From Actinomycetota bacterium (GTDB taxonomy: Bacteria > Actinomycetota > Thermoleophilia > Gaiellales > Gaiellaceae), in assembly GCA_005883365.1 (NCBI GenBank), contig VAXA01000057.1:1-13313 (forward strand): a stretch of 13,313 nt of DNA. Direction: 5' to 3'. The notes under the pieces were generated by a model that worked only from the letters and a program-made list of their open reading frames with translations, was not told the origin of the DNA and did no database searches. Both the position numbers and the translations under genes were made by a program. This document shows positions 6,743-11,974 of this stretch, piece by piece (position 1 is the stretch's first letter; every line of letters starts with the position of its first letter).

Positions 6743-6769
6743 CTCGGTATCAGTTACCGAGACAGGTCC
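6743..6769. repeat. REP-like hairpin repeat, copy at the transposase 5' side
   Basis: The copy is identical to 6096-6122 over 27 bases. The stem CTCGGTA (6743-6749) pairs with TACCGAG (6755-6761) around TCAGT. Outside this stem, GGAC and GTCC can pair again across a 4-by-4 mismatched zone, giving an imperfect palindrome like classical REPs, whereas the other copy has a perfect 10-bp stem. It ends 2 bases before a -10-like element. Confidence 0.85.
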
Positions 6770-6771
6770 TC

Positions 6772-6777
6772 TACAGT
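6772..6777 (+). promoter_or_regulatory. -10-like element of the isochorismatase-type gene
   Basis: TACAGT fits TANNNT. With its T6777 at -7, transcription starts exactly at G6784, the first base of the GTG start codon. The position of any -35 element falls inside the hairpin repeat at 6743-6769. Confidence 0.5.
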
Positions 6778-6783
6778 CACCGC

Positions 6784-7413
6784 GTGAGCGGGACGATCCT
6801 CTGGGACGTCGATACCCAGGTCGACTTCGTCGAGCCCGGCGGGAAGCTCTACTTCGCCGGCGCGGAGGAGGCGAAGCCGGCGATGGCGCGGCTCGTCGAG
6901 GCCGCCCGCGCGGCCGGCGTCGTCCATGTCGCTTCCACGGATCAGCACGAGCTCACCGATCCCGAGATTTCCGAGCAGCCGGACTACGACAGCACCTGGC
7001 CGGCGCATTGCCTTCTCGGCACGCGAGGTGCGGAGAAGATCCCCGAGACGAAGCAGTTCGACCCGCTGCCCCTGCCGCTCGTGGCCGTCCCACCGCCGAT
7101 CCTGCGGCGGCTGCTCGAGGGGCGGCGTGAGATCCTGATCCCGAAGAAGCAGTACGACCCGTTCACAAACCCGAACGCGGAGACAATGCTCGACGCGCTC
7201 GACCCCGACGAGATCCTCCTCTTCGGCGTCGCGACCGAGATCTGCGACGACGCGGCGGTGCGCGCGCTCCTCCGCCGCGGCCGCCGGATCACGTTCGTGG
7301 AGGATGCGGCGCGCGGCGTCGACGAGTCCCGTGCCGCCCTGAGCGTTGCCTCGTGGCGGGAGCGGGGAGTGCGGACGACGACGGCCGAGGAGGCGGCTGC
7401 GTCGCTCGGCTAA
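6784..7413 (+). CDS. Isochorismatase-family cysteine hydrolase, probable nicotinamidase
   Basis: A 209-residue soluble hydrolase. The Asp-Lys-Cys triad of the isochorismatase/nicotinamidase superfamily is visible: D10 in DTQVDF, K121 or K122 in IPKKQYDPF, and C154 in GVATEICDDAAV. The motif TWPAHCLLGTRGAE at 71-84 is close to the 'WP-HC-GT-GAE' segment of PncA. D53 and H55 in STDQHE align with part of the PncA metal site. Nicotinamidase hydrolyses nicotinamide to nicotinate for NAD salvage. That assignment is likely but not certain, because related amidases share these motifs. The frame is open to 6724, but the upstream codons lie in the hairpin repeat. GTG 6784 fits the family N-terminus and the -10 element. 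The FtsH-like gene follows after 34 bases and may be co-transcribed. Confidence 0.8.
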   Translation: MSGTILWDVDTQVDFVEPGGKLYFAGAEEAKPAMARLVEAARAAGVVHVASTDQHELTDPEISEQPDYDSTWPAHCLLGTRGAEKIPETKQFDPLPLPLVAVPPPILRRLLEGRREILIPKKQYDPFTNPNAETMLDALDPDEILLFGVATEICDDAAVRALLRRGRRITFVEDAARGVDESRAALSVASWRERGVRTTTAEEAAASLG

Positions 7414-7447
7414 GGGATGCCACCGCCGCTGCCGATGAGACCCTGAG

Positions 7448-8980
7448 ATGGTGGGGCACTGGTTGCATGCGGCCGCGGACTTCGCGACGACCTGGCTGCC
7501 GCTGGCGTTCCTCGTGATCCTCGCCCTGACGGGCTGGCTGCTCTGGAAGACCGTCGGGATGATGCCGCGCGTCAAGCCCGCGAACCTGAGCCACGGCGCC
7601 AAGTCGCAGACGACGTGGGCCGACGTCGCCGGCGTCGAAGAGGTGCGCGGCGAGCTGATGGAGGTCGTGGAGTTCATGCGCGACCCGAAGCGCTTCCAAC
7701 GGCTCGGCGCGAAGGTCCCGAAGGGAATCCTCCTCTACGGGCCGCCTGGCACCGGCAAGACGCTGCTCGCGAAGGCCGTCGCTCACGAGTCGGGAGCGAA
7801 CTTCTACAGCGCCTCCGCGTCGTCGTTCGTGGAGATGTTCGCGGGCCTCGGCGCCGCGCGCATCCGCAAGCTCTTCAACGAGGCGCGGAAGAACGCGCCC
7901 GCGATCGTCTTCATCGACGAGCTGGACGCCGTCGGCGCGCAGCGCACCGGACACGGCTTCAACCGCGAGCAGGACCAGACGCTCAACCAGCTCCTCGTCG
8001 AGCTCGACGGTTTCGAAGGCGCGGAGCAGGTCGTCGTGATGGGCGCCTCCAACCGGATCCAGGACCTCGACCCGGCCCTGCTGCGCCCCGGGCGCTTCGA
8101 CCGGTCGATGCTCGTGCCGCCGCCCGACCTCGCCGGCCGGGAGGCGATCCTCCGCGTCCACACGCGCGGCAAGCCGCTCAACATCGACGATGTCGACCTC
8201 GGGCTCGTCGCGCGGCAGACGTCAGGGCTCACCGGGGCCGAGCTCGCGAACGTCTGCAACGAGGCGGCTATCAAGGCTGGCCGCCGCAGCGACTTGACGA
8301 TCTCGCAGGCCGATTTCGACTGGGCGCTCGAGCGTGTCGTCGCGGGCCTCCAGCAGCGCAAGGTGCTGACCGAGAAGGAGCGGCGCATCCTCGCCTACCA
8401 CGAGGGTGGCCACGCCCTCATGGCGCACCTGATGGGCTCCGTCATGGAGCTCCAGAAGGTGACGATCGTCTCTCGCGGCAATGCGCTCGGCTATGCGTTC
8501 TATCTGCCCGGGGAGGATCGGTACCTCCACACGAAGGAGGAGCTCGCCGACCGGATGGTCGTCGCCCTCGCCGGCCGCGCCGCGGAGGAGGTCGTCTTCG
8601 GCCGCGTCACGAACGGCGCCGCCGACGATCTCGAGAAGGTGACGGAGATCGCGCGGGCGATGGTGTTCGAGTGGGGCATGTCCGACATGGTCACCTCGCG
8701 GACGATGCGGGCCGACAACTACGCGCTCTCCGAGGCTACGAAGCGCGTTCGCGACGAGGAGCAGGCTCGCCTGACCGACGGCGCCTACGAGGAGGCCGTG
8801 CGCCTGCTGCGCAAGCATCGCGCCCCGCTCGACCGGATCGCGAGCGAGTTGCTCGAGAAGGAGACGCTCGTCCGCGACCAGCTGCGGGCCCTCGTCGAGG
8901 ACGTCGAGCCCGAATCGAGCGCGTCCGAGACCGTCGGCGTCCCGCGCGTCGTAGCCAGCGACCCCGGCGGCTCGGTCTAA
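7448..8980 (+). CDS. FtsH-like membrane AAA+ zinc metalloprotease, shortened N-terminus
   Basis: A 510-residue protein (FtsH is usually about 600-650). One hydrophobic segment lies at about 15-33, followed directly by the AAA+ module. This has TWADVAGVEE at 56-65, Walker A GPPGTGKT at 98-105, the pore loop FVEMFAGLGA at 127-136, Walker B IVFIDELD at 153-160 and the second-region RPGRFDR at 213-219. The M41 peptidase domain has HEGGH at 318-322 (usual FtsH HEAGH) and a third zinc ligand Asp in AADDLEKVT (393 or 394). It should unfold and degrade proteins at the cytoplasmic face of the membrane. The first transmembrane helix and the extracytoplasmic domain of classical FtsH are missing. An in-frame TGA at 7436-7438 just upstream shows that the annotated start is not simply too late. 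It is probably a paralogue; the main ftsH would be elsewhere. The stop overlaps that of the convergent lipoprotein gene. Confidence 0.9.
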   Translation: MVGHWLHAAADFATTWLPLAFLVILALTGWLLWKTVGMMPRVKPANLSHGAKSQTTWADVAGVEEVRGELMEVVEFMRDPKRFQRLGAKVPKGILLYGPPGTGKTLLAKAVAHESGANFYSASASSFVEMFAGLGAARIRKLFNEARKNAPAIVFIDELDAVGAQRTGHGFNREQDQTLNQLLVELDGFEGAEQVVVMGASNRIQDLDPALLRPGRFDRSMLVPPPDLAGREAILRVHTRGKPLNIDDVDLGLVARQTSGLTGAELANVCNEAAIKAGRRSDLTISQADFDWALERVVAGLQQRKVLTEKERRILAYHEGGHALMAHLMGSVMELQKVTIVSRGNALGYAFYLPGEDRYLHTKEELADRMVVALAGRAAEEVVFGRVTNGAADDLEKVTEIARAMVFEWGMSDMVTSRTMRADNYALSEATKRVRDEEQARLTDGAYEEAVRLLRKHRAPLDRIASELLEKETLVRDQLRALVEDVEPESSASETVGVPRVVASDPGGSV

Positions 8981-9669
8981 CCGGCTCCGAGCTGCGAGAT
9001 GTCGATCGCGTCCTTCGGTGCGCTCAACGACACCGACTTGTTCCAGTCGCCGAAGGTGATCGTCCCGGACTGGCCCTTCGTTCCGCCGACGAGCGCCACC
9101 GGGTACGGCTTGCCGGTCGCGGCGACGTAAAGCTTGCTGCTGTCCGACGCGTCGCGGATCGCGACGACCTGCCGGCCCTTGTAGGACGTCTTGCCGTCGT
9201 TGACGAGCTTGCCGTGGCCTGAGCTGACCTTCGCGAAGAGCAGGTCGATGCTCGTCAGCGGCCTGAGCGAGCGGAACCGCTCCCGGACGATGGACGCCTT
9301 GAGCCACTTGCCGTGGAGAAGCTGTGCGATCGTGGCGCCGGCAAAGTGCTTGTAGAACTCGTCGCTGCCGCGGATGTACGCGGTGTCGCCGATCCGGACG
9401 AGGTCGAACTCGAGCCCGTTGGTCGACATCGAGCCGTTCGCGCCCTTGCCACGGGCCATGGACAGGTCGAGAGTGATCGGGGTCCCGCCGGAGACGATGC
9501 TCCCCGAAACGTGCACCGAGCTCGCGTGCGCCGCCGCGGACTGCGCATCGGCGAGCACGCGAACCGCCGACTTCGACGCCTCGCCGTTCTGCTTCGTCGT
9601 CATGTTGTGGCCGCCGCACCCCGCGACGAACGCTGCCGCCAGGACGAGGGCGAGGGCCGAGACGCGCAT
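8977..9669 (-). CDS. Predicted lipoprotein, LppX/LprG-like candidate
   Basis: A 230-residue exported protein. The N-terminus MRVSALALVLAAAFVAGC is a lipoprotein signal peptide with lipobox VAGC and lipidated C18, so it is anchored on the outer face of the membrane. The mature part has alternating beta-strand-like segments, e.g. SSVHVSGSIVSGG, FDLVRIGDTAYIRGS and TSYKGRQVVAIRD. These resemble the pattern of the actinobacterial LppX/LprAFG (LolA-like half-barrel) lipoproteins, some of which carry lipids. That family call is tentative. The frame is open well upstream of 9669, but the signal peptide and the divergent epimerase gene fix the start. The TAG stop (8977-8979) overlaps the TAA of the protease gene within the tetranucleotide CTAA. 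It is transcribed divergently from the epimerase gene, with 34 bases between start codons. Confidence 0.75.
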   Translation of the reverse strand: MRVSALALVLAAAFVAGCGGHNMTTKQNGEASKSAVRVLADAQSAAAHASSVHVSGSIVSGGTPITLDLSMARGKGANGSMSTNGLEFDLVRIGDTAYIRGSDEFYKHFAGATIAQLLHGKWLKASIVRERFRSLRPLTSIDLLFAKVSSGHGKLVNDGKTSYKGRQVVAIRDASDSSKLYVAATGKPYPVALVGGTKGQSGTITFGDWNKSVSLSAPKDAIDISQLGAG

Positions 9670-9690
9670 CGTCGGCGCGAGTCTTTCACA

Positions 9691-9696
9691 TACGAT
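9691..9696 (+). promoter_or_regulatory. -10-like element of the epimerase gene, in a 34-base divergent region
   Basis: TACGAT fits TANNNT, and its last T at -7 gives a start at 9703, one base before the ATG at 9704. A possible minus-strand -10 (TATGTG, 9692 to 9687) overlaps it, so the two divergent promoters may exclude each other. Confidence 0.45.
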
Positions 9697-9703
9697 CGGC
9701 CCG

Positions 9704-10126
9704 ATGAAGAAGCCCAGGGAGACGCCCAGCTCGGTCCACCATGTGGGTCTCGCGGTCGAGGATCTGGACGGCGCGCTCGACACGTATGAGCGCCTCTTCG
9801 GAGCGAGGCTAGAGCAACGCTCGCGCGTCGACGAGCAGGGCGTCGAGGCGGCGTCGATCCGGGTCGGGGAGAGCCGGCTCGAGCTTCTGGGCGCGCTCGG
9901 AGACGACACGCCGGTCGGCCGCTTCCTCGCCAAGCGGGGCCCGGGAATGCACCACGTCGCGTACGAGGTCGAGGACATCCGCGCGGCCCTCACGCATCTT
10001 TCGGAGGCCGGCGCCGAGCTGATCGACGAGACGCCGCGGCACGGCATGTTCGGTCTCGAGGTCGCCTTCGTCCATCCGGACTCCGTCCACGGCGTCCTTT
10101 CGGAGGTGGTCTGCGCGGGTGGCTGA
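9704..10126 (+). CDS. mce: Methylmalonyl-CoA epimerase (VOC family)
   Basis: A 140-residue vicinal-oxygen-chelate protein of the length and pattern of methylmalonyl-CoA epimerase, which interconverts the (R)- and (S)-forms of methylmalonyl-CoA between propionyl-CoA carboxylase or methylmalonyl-CoA mutase steps. Two beta-alpha-beta-beta-beta modules are seen: HHVGLAVEDLDGAL at 12-25 and MHHVAYEVEDIRAAL at 82-96. Likely metal ligands are H13, H84 and E134, with E60 in LELLG as the probable fourth. The segment FLAKRGPGMHHVA is typical of the epimerases. No mutase or propionyl-CoA carboxylase gene is in the window, so the pathway is inferred from the family. The ATG at 9704 follows a -10 element directly and has no Shine-Dalgarno, suggesting a leaderless mRNA. 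An 8-base overlap couples it to the next small gene. Confidence 0.88.
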   Translation: MKKPRETPSSVHHVGLAVEDLDGALDTYERLFGARLEQRSRVDEQGVEAASIRVGESRLELLGALGDDTPVGRFLAKRGPGMHHVAYEVEDIRAALTHLSEAGAELIDETPRHGMFGLEVAFVHPDSVHGVLSEVVCAGG

Positions 10127-10352
10127 GGAGCGCGTGCGGATCGAGCTCGGCTTCGCCGGCGGCCAGATCGTCGGCAGCTTCGTTGACGAGCGCTCGGCGG
10201 ACGAGCTCGAGTCGGCGCTCAACTCGACCGGGGCGGGCAAGCCGGTCGTCGTGCTCGAAACCGAGGACGGGCCCCTCCACGTGGTCGTCGCCCACGTTGC
10301 CTACTACAAGCGAATCGTCCGCGCCGGCCGGGTCGGTTTTGGCTCCGGTTAG
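10119..10352 (+). CDS. Small conserved protein, DUF3107-like
   Basis: A 77-residue acidic protein without signal peptide or membrane segment. It starts with VRIELGFAGGQIVGSFVDER, has a helix rich in acidic residues (SADELESALN) and ends YYKRIVRAGRVGFGSG. The length, the first strand and the RVGFG end resemble the actinobacterial DUF3107 family, whose function is not known. I base this on general pattern only. The GTG start at 10119 overlaps the epimerase stop by 8 bases, with GGAGGTGG at 10102-10109 as a possible Shine-Dalgarno, so it is read from the epimerase transcript. A 57-base gap separates it from the sigma-factor start preferred here (30 bases to the alternative GTG). Confidence 0.6.
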   Translation: MAEERVRIELGFAGGQIVGSFVDERSADELESALNSTGAGKPVVVLETEDGPLHVVVAHVAYYKRIVRAGRVGFGSG

Positions 10353-10409
10353 CGGCGCAGGGCGCTCCGCGAGTTAGCTCTGGTGCCGTCTCGGGGAAAC
10401 GAACTCGGG

Positions 10410-10994
10410 ATGACCACTCCCGCCGAGCGGCTGCCTGCGCGCGAGTCGACCGAGCACGTCCGGGAGCTCGTCGCGCGCGGGCAGCAGGGCGACCGCGACG
10501 CCCTCGAGGAGCTGTACCTCATCCACTTCGACCGGATCTACAGCTACCTCCACGTCAGCGTCGGCAACCGACACGACGCCGAGGACCTCACGACGCAGAC
10601 CTTTCTGAAGATGCTGGAAAAGATCGGTAGCTTCAAGTGGCAGTCGGCGCCGTTCTCGGCCTGGCTGTTCCGGATCGCCCACAACCTCGCGATGGACCAC
10701 TTCCGCGCCCGCCGCCGCTGGCAGCCGGAGGAGGAGGTCCCCGAGCCGCCGGGCGAGGAGGAGCCGTCCGCCGAGCTCGCGGCGATGAAGACGATTGGCC
10801 GGGAGTCGATGCTCAAGCTCATCGAGCGCCTCTCGCCCGAGCAGCAGCAGGTACTGACGCTGAAGTTCGTCTTCAACCTTCCGAACGCGGAGGTGGCGGC
10901 GATCCTCGACAAAACTGAGGGGGCGATCAAGTCGCTCCAGCACCGTGCGCTCGTCTCCCTGCAGAAGCAGATCCAGGAGCAGGAAGTCCCGTAG
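10410..10994 (+). CDS. ECF-type RNA polymerase sigma factor
   Basis: A 194-residue sigma-70-family protein containing only regions 2 and 4, hence of the extracytoplasmic-function group. Region 2 spans about 24-102 with RHDAEDLTTQTFLKMLEKI (54-72), which binds the core enzyme and -10 DNA, and FSAWLFRIAHNLAMDHFR after it. A Pro/Glu-rich linker (105-121) joins region 4 (about 132-188), whose helix-turn-helix LPNAEVAAILDKTEGAIKSL reads the -35 element. Two starts are possible. GTG at 10383 would add nine residues. I prefer the ATG at 10410, because GGGGAAA (10393-10399) lies upstream and a -10-like TTAGCT (10374-10379) would start transcription after 10383. No anti-sigma gene adjoins it; the next gene encodes a YchF-like NTPase after 19 bases. 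Its target genes are unknown. Confidence 0.88.
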   Translation: MTTPAERLPARESTEHVRELVARGQQGDRDALEELYLIHFDRIYSYLHVSVGNRHDAEDLTTQTFLKMLEKIGSFKWQSAPFSAWLFRIAHNLAMDHFRARRRWQPEEEVPEPPGEEEPSAELAAMKTIGRESMLKLIERLSPEQQQVLTLKFVFNLPNAEVAAILDKTEGAIKSLQHRALVSLQKQIQEQEVP

Positions 10995-11001
10995 TCCCCG
11001 G

Positions 11002-11007
11002 TAGCCT
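11002..11007 (+). promoter_or_regulatory. -10-like element of the YchF-like gene (leaderless type)
   Basis: TAGCCT fits TANNNT, and with T11007 at -7 the transcript starts exactly at G11014 of the GTG start codon. It lies in the 19-base gap after the sigma factor stop, so the gene could have its own promoter. Confidence 0.45.
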
Positions 11008-11013
11008 CCGCGC

Positions 11014-11937
11014 GTGGCGCTGGAGGTTGGGATCGTGGGGCTGCCGAGCTCGGGCAAGACGACGCTCTTTCGAGCGCTCACGCGCGCGGAGACGCACGGC
11101 TCGGGCAAGGAGCACGTCGGGGTGGCGCAGATCCCGGATGGGCGGCTCGACCGGGTTGCGGAAACGGTTGGCGCGCGGAAGGTGACCCCGGCTGCCGTCC
11201 GCGTCGTCGACGTGCCGGGGACCGGCCCACAGCTTTTGGGCAACCTGCGGCAGGTCGACGCGCTCCTCGTCGTCCTCGACGGCTTCTCCGGCACGCGCGT
11301 CCCCGCCGACGACCTCGAGACGCTGAAGCTCGAGCTCCTCGTCGCCGACCGCGACCATGTGGAGCGGCGGCTGGAGCGCGTCGCGAAGCAGGCGAAGTCG
11401 GGGGACGCCCGCCTCAAGGCGGAGGCGGCCGAGCTCGAGCGGCTCCTCGCGCACCTCGACGCCGGCCGGACGCTGGCGGACTGGGAGGGCGAGCTGCCGC
11501 CGGAGCTCGATCCGCTCACGACGAAGCCGCTGCTCGAGGTCGTCAACGGAGCCGACGGGATCGATCTCCAGCTCGAGGCGGAGCTCTCCGAGCTGGCCCC
11601 CGAGGAGGCGGCGGAGTTCCGGGGCAGCGGCGAGTCCGCGCTCGGCGAGGTCGTGCGGCGGCTGGCAGAGAGGCTCGATCTGATCACGTTCTTCACGGCG
11701 GGGGAGAAGGAGACGCGGGCGTGGACGCTACGGCGCGGCGAGACCGCGCTCGATGCCGCAGCCACGATTCACTCCTACATCGCGCGCGGCTTCATCCGCT
11801 GCGAGGTGGTGCGCTGGGACGACCTCGTGGCGGCGGGCGGCCATGCGGAGGCGGCACGGGCCGGCAAGCAGCGGCTCGAGGCGAAGCCCTACGTCGTCGA
11901 GGACGGCGACGTCCTGAACATCCGTTTCAACGTCTGA
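11014..11937 (+). CDS. Compact YchF-like P-loop NTPase with TGS-type C-terminal domain
   Basis: A 307-residue Obg-related NTPase, shorter than YchF (about 360). Residues 1-185 form the nucleotide-binding domain: P-loop GLPSSGKT at 9-16, DVPG at 66-69, and NGAD at 178-181 where YchF has NxxE and GTPases have NKxD. A helical insert rich in Arg/Glu (about 110-150) corresponds to the YchF coiled coil. The C-terminal part (about 223-307) matches the YchF TGS/DUF933 domain: FFTAGEKETRAWTL, AAATIHSYIARGFIRCEVV and VVEDGDVLNIRFNV. The usual glycine-rich stretch after DxxG is replaced by GTGPQLLGNLRQVDAL. Canonical YchF is an ATPase linked to ribosomes and stress responses. Whether this shortened form keeps that role is unknown. 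The GTG start at 11014 coincides with the predicted transcription start, and no Shine-Dalgarno is present. Confidence 0.82.
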   Translation: MALEVGIVGLPSSGKTTLFRALTRAETHGSGKEHVGVAQIPDGRLDRVAETVGARKVTPAAVRVVDVPGTGPQLLGNLRQVDALLVVLDGFSGTRVPADDLETLKLELLVADRDHVERRLERVAKQAKSGDARLKAEAAELERLLAHLDAGRTLADWEGELPPELDPLTTKPLLEVVNGADGIDLQLEAELSELAPEEAAEFRGSGESALGEVVRRLAERLDLITFFTAGEKETRAWTLRRGETALDAAATIHSYIARGFIRCEVVRWDDLVAAGGHAEAARAGKQRLEAKPYVVEDGDVLNIRFNV

Positions 11938-11941
11938 TTCG

Positions 11942-11947
11942 TAGAAT
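11942..11947 (+). promoter_or_regulatory. -10 element of the secreted BNR protein gene
   Basis: TAGAAT is a near-consensus -10. It predicts a start near 11954, leaving a 5' leader of about 21 bases that contains the ribosome binding site. No convincing -35 is seen. It begins 5 bases after the YchF-like stop codon. Confidence 0.5.
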
Positions 11948-11960
11948 CACGCGTCAGCGA

Positions 11961-11969
11961 AGGGGGAGG
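11961..11969 (+). promoter_or_regulatory. Strong Shine-Dalgarno for the secreted BNR protein
   Basis: AGGGGGAGG lies 5 bases before the GTG at 11975 and fixes that start. It contrasts with the leaderless-looking genes in the same window. Confidence 0.75.
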
Positions 11970-11974
11970 TTTCC

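Larger units (their letters stand above)
6093..6769 (-). mobile_element. Compact RAYT/IS200-like unit: transposase gene between two hairpin repeats
   Basis: A single-gene unit of about 680 bases sits between ligD and an unrelated hydrolase gene. It consists of a Y1-type transposase gene with a hairpin-containing 27-bp repeat at each side, both copies in the same orientation. Its base composition is visibly less GC-rich than its neighbours, which suggests later acquisition. Same-orientation subterminal hairpins, rather than terminal inverted repeats, fit single-strand HUH transposition as in IS200/IS605 and REP-associated transposases. No target duplication is expected for that mechanism, and none was seen. 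Confidence 0.7.

Noticed and set aside
9374..9703. N-terminal extension of the epimerase frame
   Set aside because: It is opposite the lipoprotein gene, lacks epimerase homology, and the -10 element points to ATG 9704.
9670..10047. N-terminal extension of the lipoprotein frame beyond 9669 on the minus strand
   Set aside because: The extension covers the epimerase gene in antisense and would bury the lipoprotein signal peptide in the middle of the protein.
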